Of a stretch of 64,000 nt of DNA, positions 8,328 to 16,722 are shown one piece after another; positions within the stretch are counted from its first letter, which is position 1, and the number at the start of each line of letters is the position of its first letter. The stretch comes from Streptomyces noursei. Lineage in GTDB: Bacteria > Actinomycetota > Actinomycetes > Streptomycetales > Streptomycetaceae. Under the pieces are notes generated by a model that saw nothing but the letters and a program-made list of their open reading frames with translations, was not told the origin of the DNA and ran no database searches. A program made the translations under genes and the position numbers. The stretch lies in NCBI RefSeq assembly GCF_016917755.1, contig NZ_CP070326.1, forward strand, positions 558,001-622,000, read 5' to 3'.

Positions 8328-9541
8328 CACCGGACCGGCACCTCGCGCAGGCCGCCGACGACCAGCCCCTCGATACGGCGCAACGCGTCCGGGGCCACGG
8401 CCAGTTCGAGGCCGGGCAGGCGGCGCAGCAGCACGTCGAGCACGACCTGGAGTTCGGTGCGGGCGAGTGCCTGGCCCAGGCAGGAGTGCGGGCCGGCGCC
8501 GAAGGCGAGGTGGGCGTTGGGGCTGCGGTCCAGGCTCATCCCCGCGGCGCCGGCGAACGCCTCCTCGTCGCGGTTGGCCGCGGCCATGCTGCACACCAGT
8601 GTCGTGCCGCGGGCCAGCACGGTCCCGGCGACCTCGATGTCCTCCGTGACGTAACGGGGCATGCCGAAGCCGGAGTTGGCGTCGAACCGCAGCACCTCCT
8701 CCACCGCGGTGCGCACCAACGAACGGTCGGCGACCAGGCGCTCCCACCGGCGGCGGTCGGCGAGCAGCATCGCCAGCATCTTGCCGATCGTGTTGGCCGT
8801 GGTCTCGTGGCCGGCGATCAGCAGTGCCTGGCCGGTGGCGGCGAGTTGGTCGTCGGTCAGCCGCCCGCCGTCGGCGTCGGTCGTGGTGAGCAGCGAGCTG
8901 AGCAGGTCCTCGCCCGGCTCGGCGCGCCTGGCCTCCAGATGCCCGGCCATGTAGGCGTGGAAGTCCCGCTGGGCGGCGTCGATCTCGTGCTGGCCGTAGC
9001 GGTCGAGGTTGAGCAGCATGTCGGACCAGCGGGAGAACCGGTCCCGGTCGGTTTCGGGGACACCGAGCAGATCGCAGATGACCCATACCGGCAGCGGGAA
9101 GCCGATGCTCGCCTTGAGGTCGGCCGGGTGCCCGTGCGCCACCATCTCGTCGACCAGTCGCTCCGCCATCGCCTCGATCGCCGGGCGCAGGGCCGCCATC
9201 CGCTTGGCGGTGAACCACTTCGTCAGCATCCGCCGCCACCGTTGCTGGCCGGCGCCGTTGAGGGACTCGGCCATCGAGCTGTTGAACACCCCGCCGGACT
9301 CATCGGCGGAGATGCGGGCCGCGCCCTCCGCGTCCAGCCGGCGGGTGCAGCGGGGATCGGACAGCACCTGCTTGACGTCGGCGTAGCGGGTGAGCAGCGC
9401 GGCCCGGTCGCCGCTCGGCAGGATGACCGGAGCCACCGGGCAGGCGGCGCGCAGCTCCGCCCACTCCGCGGGCGCCTCCAACGCACCCGGTGCGGTCAGC
9501 GGATAGGCCCGTGCGGAGCCGCCGTTGTCGTGGCTCACCAC
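8324..9541 (-). CDS. cytochrome P450
   Basis: 405-residue soluble P450. I-helix AGHETT (243-248), K-helix EEVLR (281-285), heme loop FGAGPHSCLG with Cys354. Start is the first of two tandem GTG codons at 9541. It has no ferredoxin partner beside it and may borrow the one at 1.2 kb or another. First gene of a two-gene operon with the downstream TetR. Confidence 0.92.
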   Translation of the reverse strand: MVSHDNGGSARAYPLTAPGALEAPAEWAELRAACPVAPVILPSGDRAALLTRYADVKQVLSDPRCTRRLDAEGAARISADESGGVFNSSMAESLNGAGQQRWRRMLTKWFTAKRMAALRPAIEAMAERLVDEMVAHGHPADLKASIGFPLPVWVICDLLGVPETDRDRFSRWSDMLLNLDRYGQHEIDAAQRDFHAYMAGHLEARRAEPGEDLLSSLLTTTDADGGRLTDDQLAATGQALLIAGHETTANTIGKMLAMLLADRRRWERLVADRSLVRTAVEEVLRFDANSGFGMPRYVTEDIEVAGTVLARGTTLVCSMAAANRDEEAFAGAAGMSLDRSPNAHLAFGAGPHSCLGQALARTELQVVLDVLLRRLPGLELAVAPDALRRIEGLVVGGLREVPVRW

Positions 9542-9590
9542 CGTCTCCCTTCGTTCTGGGGTCGGGGAGCAGTCAACGCCGGGCCCAGTC

Positions 9591-9612
9591 GTAAGTCAAG
9601 CAACTGACTTAC
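9591..9612. promoter_or_regulatory. perfect inverted repeat, candidate TetR operator
   Basis: GTAAGTCA (9591-9598), six-base spacer, TGACTTAC (9605-9612): perfect 8-bp arms 50 bases upstream of the P450 start. AT-richer than its surroundings. Probable autoregulatory operator for the coupled TetR. Confidence 0.6.
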
Positions 9613-9701
9613 ATCTGGGGCGGCTTGGTCATCTCAACTGTTCGAGTGCACTCCGGGGGAGGTCGTCGTTTCGGGGGCGCGCGCCCGATACCCTCCGCGC
9701 C

Positions 9702-9965
9702 ATGGGGATCTTCGCCGACGAAGCGCGGTCGCGGCTGGCGAACCTGCTACGTATGGCAGGGAACAGCGAACGGGACCGGGCGCTGATCATCGCCTATGTG
9801 GAGTCCACGCCCGAGCCGCCGCCGCTCGGGCCGCGCGGCATCCACACCAGCGGCTGCCCGCAGTGCCGGAACACCATGTGGGGCCAGCGCGATCGGGACG
9901 GGCGCCCGATCGCCGTCTGCGCGCGGTGCGGATTCGTCAAGGAGGCCGACAGTGGACTGTCCTGA
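9702..9965 (+). CDS. small zinc-ribbon protein
   Basis: 87 residues. Four cysteines in two CxxC knuckles, CPQC (about 52-55) and CARC (about 72-75), predict one zinc site at the C-terminus; the N-terminal half (RSRLANLLRMAG) is helical. The ATG at 9702 is preferred over upstream in-frame starts that would read through the P450 promoter. It overlaps the next gene by 14 bases. Function unknown. Confidence 0.65.
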   Translation: MGIFADEARSRLANLLRMAGNSERDRALIIAYVESTPEPPPLGPRGIHTSGCPQCRNTMWGQRDRDGRPIAVCARCGFVKEADSGLS

Positions 9966-10302
9966 CTGCGGCTTGCCGATGCTGGAGCCGGGGCCGCAGA
10001 GTAACCGGCACTGCTGTTATCGATGTGGTCGCGTCGCGGCGACGGGTGAGACCGCGGACGACATCACCATTCGTGAGCGGGGCCGGCAAGAGGCGTTCGT
10101 CCTGCTCGACTACGCGATGGCGCTGCGCGGCGGGTGCCGCACGCGCTCCCCGATGGAGGATCTGACCATGGGCCAGCTCATTCAGACCCGAGGCTGCGGC
10201 AAGTGCGGCGGCACCATGTACCGGACGGTGGAGACCGACGAGGACGGGAATCCGACGCAGGAGAGCCAGTTCGTCTGCTCCGCCTGCGGGCACGTCGAGT
10301 GA
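9952..10302 (+). CDS. double zinc-ribbon protein
   Basis: 116 residues from a GTG at 9952 with an excellent AAGGAGG ribosome site six bases upstream. Two zinc knuckle sets: CPDCG/CYRCG in the first 30 residues and CGKCGG/CSACGH at the C-terminus, joined by a helical linker. The overlap with the preceding zinc-ribbon gene implies coupled translation. An internal ATG (MGQLIQTRGCGKCGG) could give a shorter product. No known function; may bind nucleic acid or act as an adaptor. Confidence 0.65.
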   Translation: MDCPDCGLPMLEPGPQSNRHCCYRCGRVAATGETADDITIRERGRQEAFVLLDYAMALRGGCRTRSPMEDLTMGQLIQTRGCGKCGGTMYRTVETDEDGNPTQESQFVCSACGHVE

Positions 10303-10309
10303 GGAGACG

Positions 10310-11722
10310 TCAGTTGCGCCGCGGGCGTGGGGCGTTCGTGGGGTGGGCGAAGTCATAGGGACGGGGATAGGGACCCGGCATGAAGGGGCGGTAGCGAGCC
10401 GGGGAGCCGGGGTCGATGCGGCGGGCCTCGGCGTTGAGGGCGGCGGCTCCGGTGTCACCCCAGTGGCCGGTGGTGATCCGCCGGTCGACGGTGTGCAGCG
10501 CGGCGACCCGCTCGGCGGGGGTGAAGGTGCAGTGGCCGGCGTTGTCCACGTAGGCGTGGCGCAGGAGGCCGGTGGTGCCGGCGGTGGCCGCCGCGCGCCG
10601 GTAGGCGCTTTCGGACTGGACGGGGATCAGGGCGTCACCGGTGGTGTGGATGTCGAGTTGGGGTGTGCGGAGCCTGCCGGTGAAGGCGATGTTCTCGGCC
10701 ATGTAGGCGACGGCCGCGGGGTCGGCGCCGAGCCTGGGGGCCCGCTCCAGCGTGGCGAGATCGTGGGCGAGGGACAGTCCGGCGGTCTTGTAGAGGGCCT
10801 TGACCTCCTGCTGGTCGGCGGAGTGGCGGAGCATGGCGGTGTAGTTCACGCCGGTGTTCCACGACATGTTGCCGCCGGCTCGGCGTTCGGCCTCCTGGCG
10901 CCAGACGAACGCGGGCATGGCTATCAGGCCGGTCAGCGCCTGGTACTGGTTGGCCTGTTGGGCCGGGTAGTCGGTGGGACGGGGGCGCGGCTGGGCCGGG
11001 TCGTTCCAGCCGGGGATATTGTGCAGGGCGGCGGCCAGGGCGGTCCGGGCGCGACCGGTGGCGCTGCCCTGGGCCCGGGTGACGGCGCGGGTCAGGGCCC
11101 GTGCCGCGGCGCGGGCACGGGCCGGGTCGCGCAGGCCGGTCAGCGGGATGTCCGCGCCGGGGGCGAGCAGCGTCTTCAGGGCGAAGACCGGGTCGAGGGT
11201 GGAGTTCCAGTCGGCGACGCCGCCTTGGACCAGGCCGCAGGTGGACAGTGACCCGTCGATGCGGTCGGGGTGGCGTTCGGCGAGGGCGGTGGTCACCAGG
11301 CCGCCGTAGGACTGGCCCCAGGCGAGGGTGCGGCGGGCCCTGCCGACCTTCGTGGCGAAGGTGTCGAGGGTGGCGAGCTGGTCGGGCACGGCCTGTTCGA
11401 CGGCCCAGCCGGTGGTGGCGTAGGAGGAACCGGCGAGCGCGTAGCCCTCGGCGAGGAGCAACTTCCTGGTGGAGTCGTCGGGAGCGTCCTGGGCCGGATT
11501 GGCGGTTCCCGACGGACGGTATCCGTGGCTGAAGAGCAGCAGGGTGCCGCGCCAGTGAGCCGGTACGTCGAGCACGTAGCCGGCGCCGGAGGCCAGCGTG
11601 CCTTCGAGGTGGACGGGCTGCCCGGCCGCGTGCGCCGGAGTGGTGGCGCCGAGGGTGCCGGTGGCGAGCAGGGCGGCGGCCAGGACGGCGACGCCGCGCG
11701 GGCTGGGGGTGCGGTGCTTCAC
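10310..11722 (-). CDS. secreted alpha/beta hydrolase
   Basis: 470 residues with a clear Sec signal peptide (KHRTPSPR, hydrophobic core, AHA-A cleavage near 32). Nucleophile elbow WGQSYGG, an oxyanion region near LLLFSHGYRP, and a C-terminal NAGHCTFTPAE that probably carries the catalytic His. Downstream of, and on the same strand as, the MarR gene of the hydroxycinnamate block. A role releasing hydroxycinnamate esters (feruloyl-esterase-like) is plausible by position only; a peptidase-like role is not excluded. Confidence 0.75.
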   Translation of the reverse strand: MKHRTPSPRGVAVLAAALLATGTLGATTPAHAAGQPVHLEGTLASGAGYVLDVPAHWRGTLLLFSHGYRPSGTANPAQDAPDDSTRKLLLAEGYALAGSSYATTGWAVEQAVPDQLATLDTFATKVGRARRTLAWGQSYGGLVTTALAERHPDRIDGSLSTCGLVQGGVADWNSTLDPVFALKTLLAPGADIPLTGLRDPARARAAARALTRAVTRAQGSATGRARTALAAALHNIPGWNDPAQPRPRPTDYPAQQANQYQALTGLIAMPAFVWRQEAERRAGGNMSWNTGVNYTAMLRHSADQQEVKALYKTAGLSLAHDLATLERAPRLGADPAAVAYMAENIAFTGRLRTPQLDIHTTGDALIPVQSESAYRRAAATAGTTGLLRHAYVDNAGHCTFTPAERVAALHTVDRRITTGHWGDTGAAALNAEARRIDPGSPARYRPFMPGPYPRPYDFAHPTNAPRPRRN

Positions 11723-11804
11723 GGGCGGACTTCCTCCTCGGTCGGAACTGCGGGAGGGACGGTGGCCGCGGCGTTGCGGCCCGCGTGCGTCAGATCAGGC
11801 CGGA

Positions 11805-12389
11805 TCAGGCCGGGTCGGGCCAATCCGGGTCGGGGACCGACGTGCGCAACAGGAGCGCGTGCAGGGTGCGCCGTTGGTCCTCGGACAGCGGTTGGAGCAG
11901 TTCGTCGGTGACCCGACGGCTCATCAGGTCGGTGTCGCGCAGGAACGCCCGGCCGTCGTCGGTGAGGACCACGATGCGACTGCGCCGGTCGCCGGGTGCG
12001 GGGCGGCGCTCGACGAGTCCGAGGGCCGCCAGGTCGTCGACGAGGCCGACGATGGCGCTGGGGTCGTAGCCGAGGCGGGTGCTCAACTCGCGTTGCGGGG
12101 CGCCTTCGACGGTGGCGAGGTAGCGCAGCAGTGCGTAGTGGCGCAGCCGCACTCCGGACTCCTGGAGCGCGGCGTTGAACAGCTGCCCGGAGCGCAGGCC
12201 GAGCCGGTAGAGGAGATAGCCGGTGTCGGAGTGCAGGCCCCGCATCCAGGGTTGGTCGGCGTCGACGGGTTCCGGCTTGCGGGCGTGCGGTCGCTGGCTG
12301 GTGATGGCGTGCTCCCTGTTCGAGGCCCCGGGGACCGGTGCGCGGTGCGTGTGTCCAGCATGGCGAAAACTGATGTCGCCGACAACCAT
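11805..12389 (-). CDS. MarR-family regulator, CouR/PhdR-like by context
   Basis: About 194 residues from ATG 12389 (a TTG at 12401 and an internal ATG at 12245 are alternatives; the conserved domain begins near WMRGLHSDTGYLL). MarR winged helix: RHYALLRYLATVEGAPQREL, LGYDPSAIVGLVDDLAALGL, wing RRPAPGDRRSRIVVLTDDG. Divergent from an SDR/amidohydrolase/CoA-ligase/MaoC operon. In Rhodococcus CouR and Corynebacterium PhdR, MarR proteins control such operons and are released by the hydroxycinnamoyl-CoA intermediate. The effector here is inferred. Confidence 0.8.
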   Translation of the reverse strand: MVVGDISFRHAGHTHRAPVPGASNREHAITSQRPHARKPEPVDADQPWMRGLHSDTGYLLYRLGLRSGQLFNAALQESGVRLRHYALLRYLATVEGAPQRELSTRLGYDPSAIVGLVDDLAALGLVERRPAPGDRRSRIVVLTDDGRAFLRDTDLMSRRVTDELLQPLSEDQRRTLHALLLRTSVPDPDWPDPA

Positions 12390-12407
12390 TGACGTCAACA
12401 ATTATTG
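12389..12407. promoter_or_regulatory. two adjacent palindromes, candidate MarR operator
   Basis: TTGACGTCAA (12389-12398, perfect) directly followed by CAATTATTG (12399-12407), in the divergent region between MarR and the SDR operon, overlapping the MarR start codon. A rare AT-rich patch. Placement suits control of both directions. Confidence 0.55.
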
Positions 12408-12504
12408 GTCTTAGCTTCCACATGGCGGTTCGGCGCGGATCGAGCCCGGCTCTCCGATGCCGCCGCCGGATTGCTCAACTCCCCGCCCAGCGAAGGGACT
12501 TACC

Positions 12505-13434
12505 GTGTCGCACCCCTCATCCGTCGATCTCACCGGCAAGGTCGCCGTGGTCACCGGCTCCGGCCGCGGGCTCGGCCTCGCCTACGCCACCGCGCTCGCC
12601 GCGGCGGGCGCCGCCGTCGTCGTCAACGACCTCGACGCCGCCGTCGCCCGACGGGCGGTTGCCACCCTCGCCGAGGCGGGCGGGAAGGCGGTCGCCGAGA
12701 CCGTGGCGGTCGGGACCGCCGAGGCCGCCGACCGACTGGTCGCCCGCGCCGTGGACACCTTCGGCCGGCTGGACGTACTGGTCACCAACGCCGGCATCCT
12801 GCGCGACCGGATGCTGTGGAAGATGACCGACGACGACTTCGACTCCGTCGTCACCACGCATCTGCGGGGCACCTTCACCTGCGCCCGGGCCGCCGCCGTC
12901 CGCATGCGCGCGCAGGGCGAGGGCGGCAGCCTGGTGCTGGTCGGCTCGCCCGCGGGCCAGCGCGGCAACGTCGGGCAGACCAACTACGCGGCGGCCAAGG
13001 CCGGTATCGCGGCCATGGCCCGCACCTGGTCGATGGAACTGGCCAGATCGGGCATCACCGTCAACGCCGTCGTGCCGGTCGCCGCCACCGCCATGACCGA
13101 GACCATCCCCGCGTTCGCCCCGTACGTCGAGGCGACGCGGCGGGGCGAGCCGCTGCCGGACGCGCTGCGCAAGGGCGAGGGGTTCGGCACCCCCGAGGAC
13201 TGCGCCGCCCTCGTGCCCTTCCTCGCCTCCGACGCGGCCCGCGGGATCACCGGACAGTGCCTCGGCATCGGCGGGGACAAGCTCGCCCTGTGGTCGCACC
13301 CGCAGGAGATCGCGACCGCGTACGCCGACGGCGGTTGGACCCCGGAGACGATCGCCGCCGCCTGGCCCACCTCGGTCGGCCGCACCCCGCAGACCGTCGG
13401 CATCCCCGCCCCCGGGCTCCCGGAGGCCCGATGA
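12505..13434 (+). CDS. SDR 3-hydroxyacyl-CoA dehydrogenase, CouN-like
   Basis: 309 residues from a GTG at 12505. NAD-binding GSGRGLG, structural TNAG, catalytic NYAAAKAG (YxxxK). The C-terminal extension beyond the usual 250 residues (GGDKLALWSHPQEIATAY) is seen in HSD17B4-type dehydrogenases. Expected role: oxidise 3-hydroxy-3-aryl-propanoyl-CoA to the 3-keto thioester. First gene of a four-gene operon; its stop overlaps the next start (ATGA). The assignment rests on operon content. Confidence 0.78.
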   Translation: MSHPSSVDLTGKVAVVTGSGRGLGLAYATALAAAGAAVVVNDLDAAVARRAVATLAEAGGKAVAETVAVGTAEAADRLVARAVDTFGRLDVLVTNAGILRDRMLWKMTDDDFDSVVTTHLRGTFTCARAAAVRMRAQGEGGSLVLVGSPAGQRGNVGQTNYAAAKAGIAAMARTWSMELARSGITVNAVVPVAATAMTETIPAFAPYVEATRRGEPLPDALRKGEGFGTPEDCAALVPFLASDAARGITGQCLGIGGDKLALWSHPQEIATAYADGGWTPETIAAAWPTSVGRTPQTVGIPAPGLPEAR

Positions 13435-14318
13435 CCGGCATCGACCTGGCCTCGCTCACCGCGATCGACGTGCACACCCACTGCGAGGTCTCCGCCCGCG
13501 GGCAGGCATCGCTGCCGGCCGAACTGCACGACGCCTCCAGCGCCTACTTCAAGGTCCGGGGCGCCCGGAAACCGACGCTCCAGGAGACGGCGGCCTACTA
13601 CCGGGAGCGCAGCATGGCCGCGGTGATCTTCACGGTGGACGCCGAACACGCCACCGGCACCGCCCCGGTGCCGAACGAGGAGGTCGCCGAGGCCGCCGCC
13701 GCCCACCCCGACGTGCTGATCCCGTTCGCGTCCATCGACCCCTTCCGGGGCCGCGCCGGAGTGCGGCAGGCCCGCCGCCTGGTCGAGGAGTACGGCGTGC
13801 GGGGCTTCAAGTTCCACCCCAGCATCCAGGGGTTCTTCCCCAACGACCGGCTCGCCTACGGCCTGTACGAGGTGATCGAGGAGACCGGCACCATCGCGCT
13901 GTTCCACACCGGCCAGACCGGCATCGGGGCCGGCGTCCCGGGTGGCGGTGGCATCCGGCTGAAGTACTCCAACCCGCTGCACGTCGACGACGTCGCCGTC
14001 GACTTCCCGCATCTGAAGGTCATCCTGGCCCATCCGTCGTTCCCGTGGCAGGACGAGGCGCTGGCCGTGGCCACCCACAAACCGGGCGTCCACATCGACC
14101 TGTCCGGATGGTCGCCGAAGTACTTCCCGCCCCAACTGGTCCGGTACGCCAACTCGTTGCTCCAGGACAAGGTGCTCTTCGGCTCCGACTTCCCGGTGCT
14201 GACGCCGGACCGTTGGCTCGCCGACTTCGCCGACCTCCCGATCAAGGACGCGGTCCGCCCGAAGATCCTCAAGACCAATGCCGCCCGGCTGCTGGGGCTC
14301 ACCGGCTCCGGCTCCTGA
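13431..14318 (+). CDS. amidohydrolase-2 family beta-keto-thioester hydrolase, CouO/PhdC-like
   Basis: 295 residues of the amidohydrolase-2 (metal TIM-barrel) family: N-terminal DVHTH, GFKFHPSIQ in the middle, ILAHPSFPW and FGSDFPVL near the C-terminus supply the metal and catalytic positions. In Rhodococcus CouO and Corynebacterium PhdC, such proteins split the 3-keto-arylpropanoyl-CoA to the aryl carboxylate without a thiolase. The start overlaps the SDR stop (ATGA). Function inferred from the matching gene set. Confidence 0.75.
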   Translation: MTGIDLASLTAIDVHTHCEVSARGQASLPAELHDASSAYFKVRGARKPTLQETAAYYRERSMAAVIFTVDAEHATGTAPVPNEEVAEAAAAHPDVLIPFASIDPFRGRAGVRQARRLVEEYGVRGFKFHPSIQGFFPNDRLAYGLYEVIEETGTIALFHTGQTGIGAGVPGGGGIRLKYSNPLHVDDVAVDFPHLKVILAHPSFPWQDEALAVATHKPGVHIDLSGWSPKYFPPQLVRYANSLLQDKVLFGSDFPVLTPDRWLADFADLPIKDAVRPKILKTNAARLLGLTGSGS

Positions 14319-14329
14319 AGGGGAACGTG

Positions 14330-15835
14330 ATGCGCAACGACGGACTGGGGTCCTGGCCCGCCCGCCGGGCCCGCAAGACCCCGCACCGCACCGCACTGCT
14401 CCACGGCTCCACCACCGTCACCCACGGCGAGCTCCACCAGCGCACCACCCGCCTCGCCCACGCCCTGCGGGCCGCCGGTCTCCGCCGCGGCGACCGCGTC
14501 GCCTACCTCGGCCCCAACCACCCCTCCTTCCTGGAAGCCCTCTTCGCCGCCGGCCTGCTCGGCACGGCCTTCGTCCCGCTCAACACCCGCCTGACCGCCC
14601 CCGAACTCGCCCACCAGATACGGGATTCCGGCGCCGCCGCCCTGCTCCACTCCCCCGGCTGCGCCCCGCTCGCGGATGCGGTCCGCGCCGCGACCGACCT
14701 GCGGACGGTCCTGCCGGCCGCCGGCCCCTCGTACGAGGACCTGCTCGCCGCCGCCCCCGCCACCCCGATCGACGAACCCGTCACCCACGACGACCTCGCC
14801 CTCATCATGTACACCTCCGGGACGACCGGCCGTCCCAAGGGCGCGATGCTCACCCACGGCAACCTCACCTGGAACGCCGTCAACGTCCTGGTCGACCTCG
14901 ATCTGCTGGCCGACGAGACAGCCCTGGTGACCGCGCCGCTGTTCCACACCGCGGCGCTGAACATGCTCGCCCTGCCGGTCCTCCTCAAGGGCGGCCGCTG
15001 CGTACTGGTCGAGTCCTTCGACCCGGGCGGCACCCTCGACCTGGTCGAACGGCACCAGGTCACCGCCATGTTCGGGGTGCCGACGATGTTCGACCGGATC
15101 GCCCGGCACCCGCGCTGGGCGACGGCCGACCTGTCCAGCCTCCGCCTCCTCAACTGCGGCGGGTCGCCCGTCCCCACCCCCCTCATCGCCGCCTATCAGG
15201 CGCGCGGCCTGACTTTCCTGCAGGGCTACGGCATGACCGAGGCGGCCCCCGGCACCCTCTTCCTGGACGCCGAACACGCGGTGGCCAAGGCCGGCTCCGC
15301 CGGAGTGCCGCACTTCTTCACCGACGTACGCGTCATCCGGCCCGACCTGAGCCCGGTGGACGTCGGGGAGACCGGCGAGGTCGTGGTCCGCGGCCCGCAC
15401 GTCATGCCGGGCTACTGGGGACGACCGGAGGAGACCGCCGCCGCCTTCACCGACGGCTGGTTCCGCAGCGGCGACGCCGCCCGGATCGACGCCGACGGCT
15501 ACCTCACCATCGTCGACCGGATCAAGGACGTGATCATCTCGGGTGGCGAGAACGTGTACCCCGCCGAGGTGGAGGACGCCCTGCTCGCCCACCCCGACAT
15601 CGCCGAGTGCGCCGTCATCGGCGTGCCCGACGCGACTTGGGGCGAAGCACCCCGGGCACTCGTCGTCCCGCGCCCCGGCACCACGCCCCGCCCGGACGAC
15701 CTGCTCGCCTCGCTCCGCGGACGGCTCGCCAAGTACAAGATCCCGAGGTCCCTCGTGCTGGTGGCCGAGCTGCCCCGCACCAGCGCCGGAAAGCTCCTCA
15801 AACACCGGCTCCGCGCCGAGCACGGCAACGCCTGA
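14330..15835 (+). CDS. acyl/aryl-CoA ligase, 4-coumarate-CoA ligase-like
   Basis: 501-residue ANL-superfamily enzyme. AMP-binding P-loop YTSGTTGRPKGAM, A5 motif GYGMTE, A7 region GWFRSGD, A8 hinge DRIKDVIISGGENVYP, and C-terminal catalytic lysine in RTSAGKLLKHRLR. It activates the aromatic acid as AMP then CoA ester, the first step of the proposed hydroxycinnamate route. GAAGGGG precedes the ATG; a GTG one codon upstream is also possible. No partner oxidase genes for long-chain beta-oxidation are nearby. Confidence 0.85.
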   Translation: MRNDGLGSWPARRARKTPHRTALLHGSTTVTHGELHQRTTRLAHALRAAGLRRGDRVAYLGPNHPSFLEALFAAGLLGTAFVPLNTRLTAPELAHQIRDSGAAALLHSPGCAPLADAVRAATDLRTVLPAAGPSYEDLLAAAPATPIDEPVTHDDLALIMYTSGTTGRPKGAMLTHGNLTWNAVNVLVDLDLLADETALVTAPLFHTAALNMLALPVLLKGGRCVLVESFDPGGTLDLVERHQVTAMFGVPTMFDRIARHPRWATADLSSLRLLNCGGSPVPTPLIAAYQARGLTFLQGYGMTEAAPGTLFLDAEHAVAKAGSAGVPHFFTDVRVIRPDLSPVDVGETGEVVVRGPHVMPGYWGRPEETAAAFTDGWFRSGDAARIDADGYLTIVDRIKDVIISGGENVYPAEVEDALLAHPDIAECAVIGVPDATWGEAPRALVVPRPGTTPRPDDLLASLRGRLAKYKIPRSLVLVAELPRTSAGKLLKHRLRAEHGNA

Positions 15836-15866
15836 CCACCCCACCACCCGCTTTCAGGAGACCTCC

Positions 15867-16322
15867 ATGACCGTCACCGTCAACGGACTCGACGCCCTCA
15901 AGCGGCTCGCCGGCAGCGCTCTGGGCACCAGCGACTGGATCACCGTCACCCAGGACCGGATCAACGGCTTCGCCGACGCCACCGACGACCACCAGTGGAT
16001 CCATGTGGACCCCGAGCGGGCCGAGGACGGCCCGTTCGGGACGCCGATCGCGCACGGCCATCTGACGCTCGCCCTCTTCATCCCGCTGTTCACCGGGCTC
16101 CTCGACGTCCACGGCGTCGCCACCAAGGTCAACTACGGGCTGAACAAGGTACGGTTCCCCACCCCCGTCCCGGTGGGCTCCCGGCTGCGGCTCGCCGCGC
16201 GACTGACCGCCGTCGACGACGTGCCCGGCGGCGTCCAGGTCACCGTCGACGGCACCGTCGAGATCGAGGGTGGGACGAAGCCGGCCTGCGTCCTGCAGAG
16301 CCTGTCCCGCTTCTACGCCTGA
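15867..16322 (+). CDS. MaoC-family enoyl-CoA hydratase, CouM-like
   Basis: 151-residue hot-dog fold hydratase. The MaoC motif is visible as DDHQWIHVDPERA followed by PFGTPIAHGHLTLAL; Asp and His of these segments activate water. Expected step: hydrate hydroxycinnamoyl-CoA to the 3-hydroxy thioester. Last gene of the operon; CAGGAG ribosome site. Confidence 0.85.
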   Translation: MTVTVNGLDALKRLAGSALGTSDWITVTQDRINGFADATDDHQWIHVDPERAEDGPFGTPIAHGHLTLALFIPLFTGLLDVHGVATKVNYGLNKVRFPTPVPVGSRLRLAARLTAVDDVPGGVQVTVDGTVEIEGGTKPACVLQSLSRFYA

Positions 16323-16352
16323 CGCCCGCCGCGGCGGGGCGGGCGGGGCCGC

Positions 16353-16673
16353 TCAGTCCTTGCGGCCCGTGACGGCCACCGTCACGCCCAGGCCGATCAT
16401 CGTGAGCCCGCCGGCCCCGCCGACCAGCGAGAGCCTCCGGGGCGACCGGGCGAACCACGTCCGCGCGGTGGCCGCGACCAGTGCCCACACGCTGTCGGAG
16501 GCCACCGCGATGACGTTGAAGACCAGGCCGAGCAGCAGCATCTGCCCGGCGACGTGCCCCTGGCCGCGGTCGACGAACTGCGGCAGCACCGCGGCGAAGA
16601 ACACGCTGGTCTTGGGGTTGGCCACCCCGACCGCGAAGGCCAGCAACCGGTCGGCAGACACCATGGCGCCCAT
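16353..16673 (-). pseudogene. LysE/RhtB translocator, C-terminal remnant
   Basis: 106 residues corresponding to the second half of a LysE-type amino-acid exporter (about 210 residues when complete): VANPKTSVFFAAVLPQFVDRG, then two membrane helices. The N-terminal helices are absent from all frames upstream, where the sequence runs into the pcaB 3' region. An internal ATG exists, but a three-helix half-transporter is unlikely to work. Deletion scar between the two aromatic operons. Confidence 0.7.
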
Positions 16674-16722
16674 GTAAGCACGGGCACCTTGCGCCCGTCA
16701 GTGCCTTGGTGCACGGGGCGGC

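Noticed and set aside
13856..15847. 663-codon minus-strand open frame
   Set aside because: Antisense to the amidohydrolase and CoA-ligase genes, no recognisable domain.
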